A DNA stretch of 64,000 nt from VAZQ01 sp035263865 (GCA_035263865.1 DATFQX010000228.1:47133-111132), one strand, 5' to 3'. Shown: positions 26,725 to 35,655, counted from the first letter of the stretch. Numbers and translations: made by a program. The notes: generated by a model not told the origin, from the letters alone.

Positions 26725-27159
26725 ATGATCCGTTTCGCGCTTGCTGCCGCTGTGCTTGCGTTCGGCACCACCGCGCTTCTCGCCCAAAACGATCCCATCG
26801 CTGCCCGCAAGGCTCTGATGAAGACCAACGGGATACAAGAGCGAATTGTGATCGACATGGCACAGGCCAAGCGGCCGTTCGATCTCGAAGAGGCGAAAAA
26901 AGCGCTCGCGACGTTTGCCGAAGCGGGCGAGAAGGCTCCGGCGCTATTTCCGGATGAGTCCAAGGACGGCGATACCGCGGCGTTGCCGGCGGTTTGGGAG
27001 AACAAGGCCGATTTCACTGCGCGGTTCGCCAAGCTCGCCAGCGTCTCGAAGGTGGCGGCTGAGGCAATCAAGGACCTCGACAGCTTCAAGGTTCAATTGA
27101 CCGAAGTGCGCCAGAATTGCATCGGGTGCCATCGAACCTACCGCAAGCGGGCGTCGTAA
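26725..27159 (+). CDS. Class II c-type cytochrome (cytochrome c'-like)
   Basis: Exported haem protein of 144 residues. A signal peptide (about residues 1-20, MIRFALAAAVLAFGTTALLAQ) precedes a four-helix-bundle-like region that lacks cysteines. The single haem motif CIGCH is at residues 132-136, almost at the C-terminus, the arrangement specific to class II cytochromes (c' and c556). The sixth-ligand methionine of c556 types may be M32 in the first helix (LMKTNG). Such proteins carry electrons or bind small gases in the periplasm. The gene lies 78 bases upstream of a dihaem cytochrome on the same strand, suggesting a shared transcript. Confidence 0.92.
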   Translation: MIRFALAAAVLAFGTTALLAQNDPIAARKALMKTNGIQERIVIDMAQAKRPFDLEEAKKALATFAEAGEKAPALFPDESKDGDTAALPAVWENKADFTARFAKLASVSKVAAEAIKDLDSFKVQLTEVRQNCIGCHRTYRKRAS

Positions 27160-27237
27160 TCGCTCGGCGTACATCGAGGGCCCGGCCCGGAGGCCTTTCG
27201 TTTTGCTGCCGCTCGAGGCGCTGGAAACATTCCTTTG

Positions 27238-28149
27238 ATGCTGCGCAAGATTGCAATGCTCGCGGTGATCGTCGCGGTGATTGCCGCCGCCGCGCTCTGG
27301 GTGATCAGCAGTCCCGCAACGATCCCGGCGAGCGCGCTTGCGTCCTACGCGCCCAATCTCGACAACGGCAAAATCATGTTCCATGCGGGCGGCTGCGCGA
27401 CGTGCCACGCGACGCCCAATCAGGAGGACAAGACGCGGCTCGGCGGCGGGTTCGCGCTCAAATCGCCGTTCGGCACATTTTTCCCCCCGAACATCTCGCC
27501 TGACCGCGACGATGGCATGGGCGCCTGGAGCGAAGCAAACTTCGTCACCGCCATGTGGAAGGGCACCTCACCCGACGGCAGCCACTACTATCCGGTTTTT
27601 CCCTACACCTCCTACCAGCGCATGAAGATTGAGGACGTGCGCGATCTTTTTGCCTATCTCAAGACGCTGCCGCCGGTGAAGGGCAAGACGCCCGAGCACG
27701 ACCTCCCATTCTATCTCAAGATCCGCCGCATGCTTGCAGTGTGGAAATTCCTTTTTCTGGACAGCGAGCAGTTCAAGCCAGACCCGTCCAAGTCGGCGCA
27801 GCTCAATCGCGGCGCCTATCTGGTCAACGGACCAGGCCATTGCGCCGAGTGCCACAGCCCGCGCAATTTCTTGGGCGGCACCATCGCGAGCCAGCGCTTC
27901 ACCGGCGGCCCCGATCCCGAAGGCGGCGACGGCTGGGTGCCCAACATCACCCCGGCGGAGATCGGCGATTACTCGCAAGGCGACATCGAGCGCATCCTCG
28001 AAACTGGCGACCTGCCCAACGGGGATACAATCGGCGGAGCGATGGCAGCGGTGGTGGGCAACATTTCGAAGCTCTCAACCGAAGATCGCAGCGCTATCGC
28101 CGCCTACCTCAAATCATTGCCGCCGGTCCAAGGGCCGAGGCATCCTTGA
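27238..28149 (+). CDS. Membrane-anchored dihaem c-type cytochrome
   Basis: A 303-residue protein with an N-terminal membrane anchor (residues about 7-24) and two haem c motifs, CATCH at 53-57 and CAECH at 202-206, in two similar class I domains. Conserved text after the first haem (GGGFALKSPFGTFFPPNISPD) and near the second (ARGxYLVNGPGHCAECHSPRN-like) matches the cytochrome subunits of quinohaemoprotein dehydrogenases and related dihaem cytochromes. No dehydrogenase gene is adjacent, so its electron donor is unknown. The ATG at 27238 is preferred over a TTG one codon upstream. Confidence 0.9.
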   Translation: MLRKIAMLAVIVAVIAAAALWVISSPATIPASALASYAPNLDNGKIMFHAGGCATCHATPNQEDKTRLGGGFALKSPFGTFFPPNISPDRDDGMGAWSEANFVTAMWKGTSPDGSHYYPVFPYTSYQRMKIEDVRDLFAYLKTLPPVKGKTPEHDLPFYLKIRRMLAVWKFLFLDSEQFKPDPSKSAQLNRGAYLVNGPGHCAECHSPRNFLGGTIASQRFTGGPDPEGGDGWVPNITPAEIGDYSQGDIERILETGDLPNGDTIGGAMAAVVGNISKLSTEDRSAIAAYLKSLPPVQGPRHP

Positions 28150-28182
28150 GGATGCACATGATCGGTGGACAATTGCCAAGTC

Positions 28183-28265
28183 ATGCCCCGGCCTTGTGCC
28201 GGGGCATCCACCTCTTACTTTTCTTGACGCGGCAACGACGTGGATGGCCGCCCAAGCCCGGCCAT
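28183..28265. repeat. Paired REP-like palindromes
   Basis: Two inverted repeats follow the dihaem cytochrome. The first has perfect 10-base arms, ATGCCCCGGC and GCCGGGGCAT (28183-28192 and 28198-28207), around the loop CTTGT. The second has arms ATGGCCG and CGGCCAT (28244-28250 and 28259-28265). The paired layout resembles REP/BIME-type elements and would also stabilise or end the upstream transcript. There is no T-tract, so a classic terminator is not supported. Confidence 0.7.
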
Positions 28266-28302
28266 GAGAGTGCGGATAGATCACCGTCAAATCGCGTTAG
28301 CA

Positions 28303-28539
28303 TCAGAATGCCTTGAAGGTGATGATGGTGTGCGTATCTTGAATCCCCGGGATCGTCTGCACCTTCTCGTTGACGAAATGGCCGATGTCGGTCTTCTCCT
28401 CGACGTAGAACTTCACCAGCAGGTCGTAATCGCCGGCGGTTGAATAGATCTCCGATGCGAGCTCGGCATCGGCGAGCTTATTCGCGACCTCGTAGGACTT
28501 GCCGAGTTGGCATTTGATCTGGACGAAGAAGGGGACCAT
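28303..28539 (-). CDS. Lrp/AsnC-type effector-binding (RAM) domain protein
   Basis: A 78-residue protein from ATG 28539 that consists only of the RAM domain of Lrp/AsnC regulators: MVPFFVQIKCQLG, then STAGDYDLLVKFYVE, then VQTIPGIQDTHTIITFKAF. The DNA-binding helix-turn-helix of a full Lrp (about 70 extra residues) is absent, and no remnant is visible upstream. Stand-alone RAM proteins exist in many bacteria and oligomerise and bind amino acids; some modulate full-length Lrp proteins. It is transcribed away from thiE. The long frame extending upstream to 28725 is a chance extension. Confidence 0.85.
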   Translation of the reverse strand: MVPFFVQIKCQLGKSYEVANKLADAELASEIYSTAGDYDLLVKFYVEEKTDIGHFVNEKVQTIPGIQDTHTIITFKAF

Positions 28540-28697
28540 TCGCGCCTCCGTGCGGGGCTCGGCCGCGCCGCGCAATCCAGCAAATACGGGTGCAGGAGGC
28601 AAGGGCCGGCGGTGGCAAGCACGTCGCGGGCGCGCATGATATCGTTGATGCCGTAATGGGAACGATAGTGCCAATTTAATCGGTAGGATTGCGTGCA

Positions 28698-29360
28698 ATG
28701 CGTGTTGACCTTCGCCTCTATGCACTGGTCGATCCCGAACGCGCCAACGGCCGCGATCTCGCGGTGCTGGCGCGGCTCGTCGCGCAGGGCGGCGCGACGC
28801 TGGTGCAGCTGCGGGACAAGCACACTGATACGCGACGCATGATCGATCGCGCGCGGGCGGTCAAGGCGGCGCTGGCGCCGCTCGGCGTACCGTTGCTGAT
28901 CAACGATCGTATCGACGTTGCGCTCGCGTCCGGCGCCGACGGCGCGCATATCGGGCAGGAGGACATGGCGGTCGAGGATGCGCGCCGGCTTCTCGGCGCC
29001 GACGCGATCATCGGGCTTTCGGTGAAGACCGTCGAGCAAGCCGAGGCGGCGTCGATCGAGCTTTTTGACTATGCAGGCATTGGTGGCGTGTTTGCGACCT
29101 CCTCGAAGGACAACCCAAACCCGCCGATCGGCCCGGCCGGATTGAGCCGCATCGTCGGCGTGTTTCGCCGGCGCTCCTCGAAATTCCCGCTGTGCGGCAT
29201 TGCCGGAATCGATGCGCGCAATGCCGGCGAAGTCATTGCCGCCGGCGCCGACGGCGTCGCCGTGATCTCGGCGCTGTCGCTCAAGGACGACCCGCGCGCC
29301 GCCGCGCGGCAACTGCGCGGTGTCGTGGACGACGCACTCGCGCAGCGGGGGCAAGGATGA
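28698..29360 (+). CDS. thiE: Thiamine-phosphate synthase
   Basis: TIM-barrel enzyme of 220 residues that couples hydroxymethylpyrimidine diphosphate with thiazole phosphate to form thiamine phosphate. Recognisable parts are LYALVDPE, LVQLRDKHTDTRRM, LINDRIDVALASGADGAHIGQEDM and IGLSVKTVEQA, with phosphate-binding GIAGIDARNAGEVIAAGADGVAVISAL at the end. ATG 28698 has an AGGA ribosome site upstream; the TTG at 28689 is less likely. Its stop overlaps the start of thiD (ATGA), so the two are coupled. No TPP riboswitch consensus is visible in the 158-base gap before it. Confidence 0.94.
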   Translation: MRVDLRLYALVDPERANGRDLAVLARLVAQGGATLVQLRDKHTDTRRMIDRARAVKAALAPLGVPLLINDRIDVALASGADGAHIGQEDMAVEDARRLLGADAIIGLSVKTVEQAEAASIELFDYAGIGGVFATSSKDNPNPPIGPAGLSRIVGVFRRRSSKFPLCGIAGIDARNAGEVIAAGADGVAVISALSLKDDPRAAARQLRGVVDDALAQRGQG

Positions 29361-30196
29361 CACGGAATTCCGGGCCATCAAGCGCTAAGGTAAAGAACGC
29401 GACACCAATCGCGCTGACCATCGCCGGCTCGGATTCGGGCGGCGGCGCCGGCATCCAAGCTGATCTCAAAACATTCTCGGCGCTCGGCGTCTATGGCGCC
29501 TCGGTCATCAGCGCGCTGACGGCGCAGAACACGAGGGGGGTGAGCGCCATCCACGACGTGCCAGCGCACTTCGTCGCCGCGCAAATGGACGCCGTCTTTT
29601 CCGATCTCGATGTCGGCGCGGTCAAGATAGGAATGGTATCTCAACGCGCGATCATCGAAGCGATTGCGGCCGGGCTTGAGCGCTGGCGGCAGAGCAACGT
29701 AGTACTCGATCCGGTCATGATCGCAGCCTCGGGCGACAAGCTTCTTGCCGACGATGCGATCGAGGTGCTCAAGGCCGCGCTCATCCCGCGCGCGCTCGTC
29801 GTCACGCCAAATCTGCCCGAGGCGGCGGCGCTGCTCGATGCGCCCATCGCCCGCAACGAGGCGGAGATGCGCGAGCAAGGCGAGCGCCTGCTGGCGCTCG
29901 GGGCGCAGGCGGTGCTCGTCAAGGGCGGTCACGGCAGCGGCCCCGAGAGCGTCGACCTGCTGATCGGGCCCAATACGTTCGCCCGCCTCGCGGCAGACCG
30001 CATCGCGACGGAGAATACCCACGGCACCGGCTGCACGCTGTCCTCGGCGATCGCCGCCGGTCTCGCCAAGGGGCTTGCTTTGAGCGAAGCGGTGGGCGCC
30101 GCCAAGCGCTACGTGACGGATGCGCTTGTTGCCGCCGACCGCATCAAGATCGGCTCGGGCCACGGCCCGGCGCATCATTTTCATACGTGGTGGTGA
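29357..30196 (+). CDS. thiD: Hydroxymethylpyrimidine/phosphomethylpyrimidine kinase
   Basis: Ribokinase-fold kinase of 279 residues that phosphorylates HMP and HMP-P to HMP-PP, the ThiE substrate. Motifs: LTIAGSDSGGGAGIQADLKTF, TAQNTRGV, VLDPVMIAASGDKLL, VVTPNLPEAAALL, VLVKGGHG, and the catalytic THGTGCTLSSAIAAGLAKG with the anion-hole GTGC and its Asp/Cys position. The ATG at 29357 overlaps the thiE stop, the standard start; about 15 residues precede the core. Together with thiE this is a minimal thiamine salvage or assembly operon. Confidence 0.95.
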   Translation: MTRNSGPSSAKVKNATPIALTIAGSDSGGGAGIQADLKTFSALGVYGASVISALTAQNTRGVSAIHDVPAHFVAAQMDAVFSDLDVGAVKIGMVSQRAIIEAIAAGLERWRQSNVVLDPVMIAASGDKLLADDAIEVLKAALIPRALVVTPNLPEAAALLDAPIARNEAEMREQGERLLALGAQAVLVKGGHGSGPESVDLLIGPNTFARLAADRIATENTHGTGCTLSSAIAAGLAKGLALSEAVGAAKRYVTDALVAADRIKIGSGHGPAHHFHTWW

Positions 30197-30223
30197 GGAA
30201 GAGGCGCGAGGTCGGCGACGATT

Positions 30224-31075
30224 CTACCCTTTCGCCTTTACCACCTTTTGCCGCTGGTCGCCGATCCCATCGATGCCAAGCGTGACCACGTCGCCCGCCT
30301 TGAGAAATTTCGGCTCCGGCTTCATGCCGAGGCCGACGCCCGGCGGCGTGCCCGTGAGTATGACGTCTCCCGGCTGCAGCACGAAGTACTGCGAGCAGCA
30401 CCAGACGAGATGCCGGCAGTCGAAGATCATAGTGCTGGTTGAGCCGCGCTGGCGCTTCTCGCCGTTGACGTCGAGCCACATGTTCAGGCGCTGCGGATCC
30501 CTGATCTCATCCTTGGTGACCAGCCATGGTCCGAGCGGACCGAAAGTCTCCGCGCTTTTGCCTTTGATCCATTGTCCGCTGCGCTCGATCTGAAACACCC
30601 GCTCGGAAACGTCGTTGGCCAGGCAATAACCGGCGACCACGTCGAGCGCTTTGTCCTTCGACAGGTAACGCGCGCGCTGGCCGATGACGATAGCGAGCTC
30701 CACCTCCCAGTCGAGCTTGCTCGAATCCTTCGGGATGATCGTGTCGTCGTTCGGCCCGCAGATGCAGGACGTCACCTTGTTGAAGATGATCGGCTCCTTG
30801 GGAATGGCCGCGCCGGTCTCGGCCGCGTGGTCGGAATAGTTGAGGCCGATGGCGATGAGATTGCCGACGGCCCCGACGCAGGGGCCAAGCCGCGGCTTGC
30901 CGCGCACGAGCGGCAGCTTTTCAATCGCCGCCTTGCGAATCTTGGCAAGTCCTTTGGGAGAGAGCGCCTCGCCGGCGATATCCGGCACCACTTTCGAGAG
31001 GTCGCGGATGCGTCCTTGGGAATCGACGATTCCAGGCTTTTCGCGGCCGCTTGGGCCGAAGCGGACAAGCTTCAT
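30224..31075 (-). CDS. Fumarylacetoacetate hydrolase family protein
   Basis: Metal-dependent C-C hydrolase or lyase of 283 residues. The C-terminal FAH fold has IGLNYSDHAAETG, FNKVTSCICGPND, metal-binding acidic residues in KLDWEVELAIVIGQ and GYCLANDVSER, and the closing motif GDVILTGTPPGVGLG. Close relatives are annotated as 2,4-diketo-3-deoxy-L-fuconate or -rhamnonate hydrolase, ureidoglycolate lyase or acylpyruvate hydrolase. The SDR-like gene 495 bases upstream, on the same strand, could be functionally linked, as sugar-acid pathways pair an SDR with such a hydrolase, but the gap is large. The exact substrate is unresolved. Confidence 0.9.
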   Translation of the reverse strand: MKLVRFGPSGREKPGIVDSQGRIRDLSKVVPDIAGEALSPKGLAKIRKAAIEKLPLVRGKPRLGPCVGAVGNLIAIGLNYSDHAAETGAAIPKEPIIFNKVTSCICGPNDDTIIPKDSSKLDWEVELAIVIGQRARYLSKDKALDVVAGYCLANDVSERVFQIERSGQWIKGKSAETFGPLGPWLVTKDEIRDPQRLNMWLDVNGEKRQRGSTSTMIFDCRHLVWCCSQYFVLQPGDVILTGTPPGVGLGMKPEPKFLKAGDVVTLGIDGIGDQRQKVVKAKG

Positions 31076-31570
31076 GGATTCTCCTGGGGCTTAGGCCGTT
31101 TTGGCGCGCGGATCATGCGTCGGCTCTCTGCCAGGGGCAAGAAAGCAGCCGAGCGCGGGAGCATTCATTGCCAGTCGAAGCAGCGCGAGCGGCAAACTCA
31201 GTCGGCTACCTCTACCGCATGCGCGGGACGGAAAGCACCGAGTGCGCGGCGTGATTGTGCAGCCTGCAGGGGAATCCACTCCAGGTGTGTCCGCAGTGGG
31301 GGGCATGCCTCCTATAGTTGTTGCCTATGGGCAACAGATGCGCGGATATCGTTCAAGCGCGCTTGTTTACGCGACGTTTTCGTTTGCAATGGGCGCTCTG
31401 CACGGACAGATTGGCGTCATGCACCTGGTCCGTGCGCCTAGCTGCAAGCGACACGAGCTCGGGGGCCGACACGATGGCAAGTCCCCTCCTCAGGGCTTTG
31501 TCGGGTTATCGGATTAAATTGGGGGGTGCGACGGGGCCGGCGAGAGCTGGCCTCGTTCGCTTTGGGGGGT
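31076..31570. other. Gene-free stretch
   Basis: No convincing coding sequence. Open frames of up to 138 codons exist, but their translations show no domain. A short hairpin GTTGCC-TATG-GGCAAC lies at 31320-31335. The promoter of the hydrolase gene should lie at the left side of this stretch on the minus strand. I see no RNA gene. Confidence 0.5.
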
Positions 31571-32350
31571 TCACATCACGCCTGGATAGACCCCGCCATC
31601 GATGAGCAGGCTCTGCCCAGTGATATAGCCGGCCTGCGCTGAGCACAAAAAGGCGCAAGCCGCGCCGAACTCGGCCGGCGTGCCGAATCGCTTCGCCGGC
31701 ACGATTGCCATCCGCTCGTTTCTGGCCGCTTCGATCGAGATGCCTTGCTTTTTCGCAGTCATCGCCATGTTCGAAGCGAGTCGCTCGGTGTCGAAAGCAC
31801 CGGGCAGGAGAAAATTGATGGTGACGTTGGAGGCAGCGACCGAGCGCGCGACACCAGCGAGGAACGCCGTCAAGCCCGCACGCGCGCCTGACGAGAGGTC
31901 GAGCCCGGAGAGCGGCATCTTCACCGAGCCTGAGGTGATGTTGACGATGCGGCCGAATTTTTTGGCGCACATGGAATCGATGACTTTCTGCGTGAGCTCG
32001 ATCGCCACCACCATGTTCGCGATGACGCCGTCGATCATTTGCGGCCGCGCGAGCTCGCGAAAATCGCGAAATGGTGGACCCGCGTTGTTGTTCACCAGAA
32101 TGTCGGGCTCGGGGCAGGCGGCGAGCAGCGCCGCCTGCCCATCGGGGGTGGCGATATCGGCCGGCACCGCGGTCACCTTGGCGCCGGTCGACTGGCGCAG
32201 CTCCGCTGCCGTGGCCTCGAGGGTTTTGCTCTCGCGCCCGTTGATGACGACCTCGCAGCCGGCTTGAGCGAGCGCAAATGCGCAGCCGCGCCCAAGCCCG
32301 CGGCTCGAGGCACACACGATGGCCTTGCGGCCGGAAATTCCGAGATCCAT
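31571..32350 (-). CDS. SDR family protein with altered catalytic residues
   Basis: Short-chain dehydrogenase-like protein of 259 residues, commonly annotated as 3-oxoacyl-ACP reductase. The cofactor loop is ASSRGLGRGCAFAL, then VVINGRES, ILVNNNAGPP and GRIVNITSGSVKMPL with the catalytic serine region. Where classical SDRs have YxxxK, this protein reads LSSGARAGL, putting Ser and Arg at the Tyr and Lys positions. The C-terminus ends YITGQSLLIDGG. Either it uses other residues, catalyses a different reaction, or is a non-catalytic binder. It is divergent from the adenylate cyclase. Confidence 0.85.
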   Translation of the reverse strand: MDLGISGRKAIVCASSRGLGRGCAFALAQAGCEVVINGRESKTLEATAAELRQSTGAKVTAVPADIATPDGQAALLAACPEPDILVNNNAGPPFRDFRELARPQMIDGVIANMVVAIELTQKVIDSMCAKKFGRIVNITSGSVKMPLSGLDLSSGARAGLTAFLAGVARSVAASNVTINFLLPGAFDTERLASNMAMTAKKQGISIEAARNERMAIVPAKRFGTPAEFGAACAFLCSAQAGYITGQSLLIDGGVYPGVM

Positions 32351-32628
32351 GCGTCGGTCCGAGTGTTACTGGGAAGGGAATGATGCGATTGTACACTTGC
32401 GCACCCGCACCATGTCCATACGGCTGCGCCCGCTCCGCCGTGGGAACATTGAACCAGAACATCGGCGATGAGACGGGGGTCGCAGATAATTTGCCTCGAC
32501 AAGTTCTCCTTGATAAAGGGTGCCGGCGAAAGGAGTTGCTGCTGGCGCACCATAGACGATTGGTCATCGTGAATGCACGAGTAGTGCGATATCAATTAGC
32601 TTTTCCGGATCGCGAGGGATGATTCGGC

Positions 32629-34437
32629 ATGCAGCTGCAGGCACCGGCTATCACTGAGTTTCGCCCGGCGGGCTTGGATACTGCCAAGCTCGCTATTTGG
32701 CTGCGCGGCATCGGCGTGCGGCAGGTGCGCATCGCCTGCGGCCTCGTCATGTTCTCCTACATCTTCTCGCATTTTTTCAACCATGCGCTCGGGAACATTT
32801 CTTATCCGACGATGGAAGCATGGTTGTATTTTCATATCTGGTGGTGGCGGATTCCGGTCGTCAACGCCGCGCTGTACTCCGCGGCCGCGACGCATTTTTC
32901 GCTAGGTCTTTGGGCGCTCTATCAGCGACGGCATTTTCGCTACACGGTCGCGGAAATCATCCAACTGATATTGGGCCTTAGCATTCCGCTGTTACTCGCC
33001 AGTCACTTTGGAGCTCAGCGGATGACGGGTTGGTTGTTCGGGCGCGATCCATCCAATTATGCAACGCCGCTGTTGGGCTATTGGGCCAACCGACCGTACA
33101 TGATTGCGGTGCAGTTCGTGCTGTTGACGGTCGCGTGGACGCACGCCTGCATCGGCCTCTATTTCTGGCTGCGAATGAAGCCATTCTTCAAATGGGCCTC
33201 TCCCATTTTCTTCGCGATCGCGGTTCTGCTGCCGCCACTCGCCATGCTTGGCGCGCACCACGGCGCGCGAGAGGTCATCGAGCTTGCCAAGAACCCGCAA
33301 TGGCGTAGCCAGAATTTTCGACCGATCCCTGCGCCGCAGCGTACGATCGTAGATGACATCACGCTGTTTTACTTCCCGATCGGGTATGCAGGCGCGATTG
33401 CATTCGTGTTCGCGGCACGCGGCGTGCGTTCCCTGCGCGAGCGCCGACGCGGTACCTTCACAGTGTCCTACCCCAACCGGCAGGTGCGCGTGCCGAAGGG
33501 GCTCAGTGTGCTCGAGGCCAGCCTGCGCTTCAAAATCCCCCATGCCAGCGTCTGCGGCGGGCGCGCGCGCTGCTCGACTTGCCGCGTTCGCGTCGTCAGC
33601 AACCGCGCTGCTCTGCCGCGGCCCTCGGGCCGTGAGGCTTTTGTGTTGGCGCGGGTCGGCGCGAGCGCTGACCCATCGATCCGTCTCGCCTGTCAGCTGC
33701 GGCCGCAGACCGACGTGGCCGTCATTCCGATCCTGCCGCCGAACGTCGGCGCCGAGTTCGTGCGCAACCGCCGCCGCATCAACGTCGGCGAAGAGCGTTA
33801 CGTCGTCAGCATGTTCGTCGATATGCGCGGCTCAACGAGGCTGACGGAGGCTCGGCTCCCGTTCGACACCGTGTTCCTGATCAACCGGTTTGTCGAAGCC
33901 GTCTCGCGTGCGGTGATCGACGCCGGCGGCCAGCCGAATCAGTTCGTCGGTGACGGCGTGCTCGCGTTGTTCGGACTCAACGCGGATCCGGCCACGGCGT
34001 GCCGCCAGGCATTGCGTGCCGCCTCGCTCGTCGCCTCGAACATCGCCTACTTGAATCACCAGTTCGCCACCGAAGTGCGCGAGCCCATCCAGTACGGCAT
34101 CGGCATCCATGCCGGCGAAGTCATCGTCGGCGACATCGGTTTTCGCGGCCACACCGTGTTCACGGCGCTGGGCGACGCGGTCAATGTCGCCGCGCGGCTG
34201 CAGGACATGACGAAAACGCTTGATTGCAAGGCCATCGTCTCAGAAGAAGTCTGCAAGACGGCCGGCATCCCCGCCGACGCGCTTCCGCGCACGCAGGTGG
34301 AGATCCGCGGGCGCGACCAGCCGATCGCGGTGCGTATGGCGAGCGATCCGACCGTTCTGTCAGGCCTGCTCGATTCCCTCGGGCAAACCGGCGCTGAGGA
34401 GGCGGCGAACGGCAGGGTCGAGGAATTTGCATCTTGA
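32629..34437 (+). CDS. Membrane adenylate cyclase with haem-like anchor and 2Fe-2S ferredoxin domain
   Basis: A 602-residue class III nucleotide cyclase. Residues about 30-270 form about six hydrophobic helices rich in histidines (for example SHFFNH at 47-52 and H89), like the dihaem-B anchor described for Sinorhizobium CyaC and succinate dehydrogenases. Residues about 277-368 are a 2Fe-2S domain of C-x5-C-x2-C form with Cys309, 315, 318 and 355. Residues about 388-560 are the cyclase: metal aspartates D398 (FVDMRGSTRL) and D442 (VGDGVLALF), then ALGDAVNVAARL. It presumably makes cAMP in response to membrane or electron-carrier redox state. ATG 32629 starts it; the SDR gene diverges from it. 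Confidence 0.9.
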   Translation: MQLQAPAITEFRPAGLDTAKLAIWLRGIGVRQVRIACGLVMFSYIFSHFFNHALGNISYPTMEAWLYFHIWWWRIPVVNAALYSAAATHFSLGLWALYQRRHFRYTVAEIIQLILGLSIPLLLASHFGAQRMTGWLFGRDPSNYATPLLGYWANRPYMIAVQFVLLTVAWTHACIGLYFWLRMKPFFKWASPIFFAIAVLLPPLAMLGAHHGAREVIELAKNPQWRSQNFRPIPAPQRTIVDDITLFYFPIGYAGAIAFVFAARGVRSLRERRRGTFTVSYPNRQVRVPKGLSVLEASLRFKIPHASVCGGRARCSTCRVRVVSNRAALPRPSGREAFVLARVGASADPSIRLACQLRPQTDVAVIPILPPNVGAEFVRNRRRINVGEERYVVSMFVDMRGSTRLTEARLPFDTVFLINRFVEAVSRAVIDAGGQPNQFVGDGVLALFGLNADPATACRQALRAASLVASNIAYLNHQFATEVREPIQYGIGIHAGEVIVGDIGFRGHTVFTALGDAVNVAARLQDMTKTLDCKAIVSEEVCKTAGIPADALPRTQVEIRGRDQPIAVRMASDPTVLSGLLDSLGQTGAEEAANGRVEEFAS

Positions 34438-34491
34438 TCCACGCGCGAGCGCCTTGCCCGCTAGGGCATTGCGGCGCTACCGTTGCTCGCG

Positions 34492-35481
34492 ATGCAACCA
34501 TCAGCCAATCGGGCGCTGCCGACGGCCGCCGATGTCGATGCGGCCGCGCGGCGGCTTGCCGGCGTCGCCTTGCGCACGCCGCTATTGGCGTCGCCGGTGC
34601 TTGATGCGCTTACCGGCGCGCGTGTGTTTCTCAAGGCGGAGACGCTGCAGCGCACCGGCTCGTTCAAGTTCCGCGGCGCCTACAACAAGCTCTCCTCCAT
34701 TCCGCAGGATGGGCGCGCGGGCGGCGTCGTGGCCTTTTCCTCGGGAAATCATGCCCAGGGTGTCGCGGCGGCTGCGCAGCTTCTTGGCATGCCGGCCGTC
34801 ATCGTTATGCCAGCCGATGCGCCCCGCCCCAAGCGTGAGCGCACCGCGGCACTGGGCGCGGAAGTGGTGCTCTACGACCGCGCACGAGAAGACCGAGCGG
34901 CCATCGCCGGCGAGATCGCGGAGAAACGCAACGCCTCGTTGGTGCCGCCCTATGACGATCCGCTGATCATCGCCGGACAAGGGACGGCAGGGCGCGAGAT
35001 CGTCGAAGATCTGGCGGCGCAGGGTCTGCTGCCCGATGTTATCGCGGTGACGGCATCGGGTGGTGGGCTGACCGCCGGTATCGCGCTTGCGGTGAAAGCG
35101 CGCGTGCCGCAGGCCCGCCTCTATACCGCGGAGCCCGAAGGCTTCGACGATCATGCGCGTTCGTTCAAAAGCGGACGGCGGGAAAAGAATGCCGCGCTCA
35201 CTGGTACCATCTGCGACGCGCTGATGGCGCAGACGCCGGGCGAGCTGACTTTTGCCATCAACCGCGAACTGGTGGCTGCCGGTGCCGCTGTCAGCGATGA
35301 GGAAGTGGCCGCGGCCGTTGCATTTGCTTTCCGCGAGCTCAAGCTGGTGGTGGAGCCCGGCGGTGCGGCTGCCCTTGCCGCGCTCCTCTCGGGCAAGATC
35401 GATGTGAAGGGCAAGGTCGCGGTCGCGGTCCTCTCCGGCGGCAACGTCGATCCGGAGCTGTTTTATCGGCTCGTCGCGTGA
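34492..35481 (+). CDS. Threonine dehydratase/serine racemase-type PLP enzyme
   Basis: Fold-type II PLP enzyme of 329 residues. The PLP lysine is in TGSFKFRGAYNKL, the substrate loop in SSGNHAQGVA, and the phosphate-binding glycines in ASGGGLTAGIAL, with AVLSGGNVDPELF at the end. It lacks the C-terminal ACT-like regulatory domain of biosynthetic IlvA (about 500 residues), so it is the catabolic or short type: threonine or serine deaminase, serine racemase or hydroxyaspartate dehydratase. ATG 34492 is chosen over the TTG at 34483. It lies 54 bases after the cyclase gene, but a functional link is not evident. Confidence 0.88.
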   Translation: MQPSANRALPTAADVDAAARRLAGVALRTPLLASPVLDALTGARVFLKAETLQRTGSFKFRGAYNKLSSIPQDGRAGGVVAFSSGNHAQGVAAAAQLLGMPAVIVMPADAPRPKRERTAALGAEVVLYDRAREDRAAIAGEIAEKRNASLVPPYDDPLIIAGQGTAGREIVEDLAAQGLLPDVIAVTASGGGLTAGIALAVKARVPQARLYTAEPEGFDDHARSFKSGRREKNAALTGTICDALMAQTPGELTFAINRELVAAGAAVSDEEVAAAVAFAFRELKLVVEPGGAAALAALLSGKIDVKGKVAVAVLSGGNVDPELFYRLVA

Positions 35482-35544
35482 CGGCGCAGGACAGACGGGC
35501 GACCTCCCGCGTGTCCGCCCATATTGAATTCATGCTTTTGCCTT

Positions 35545-35563
35545 GGCCGGGCTTGTTCCGGCC
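35545..35563. repeat. REP-like palindrome
   Basis: GGCCGG and CCGGCC arms around GCTTGTT, between the dehydratase and MFS genes. It shares the GGCCGGGCTTGT core with the palindrome at 28183. Confidence 0.55.
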
Positions 35564-35655
35564 CTGCACGCTTCCATCGAGCCACAAAAGACGTAGGGCA
35601 ACGAGCGTGGCCGTGATGCGAAACTGATTTCACTCCGATCCGGACGCCTCGTTTA

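Noticed and set aside
28540..28697. A TPP riboswitch before thiE
   Set aside because: The gap lacks the conserved CTGAGA and ACCTGATCTGG-type elements.
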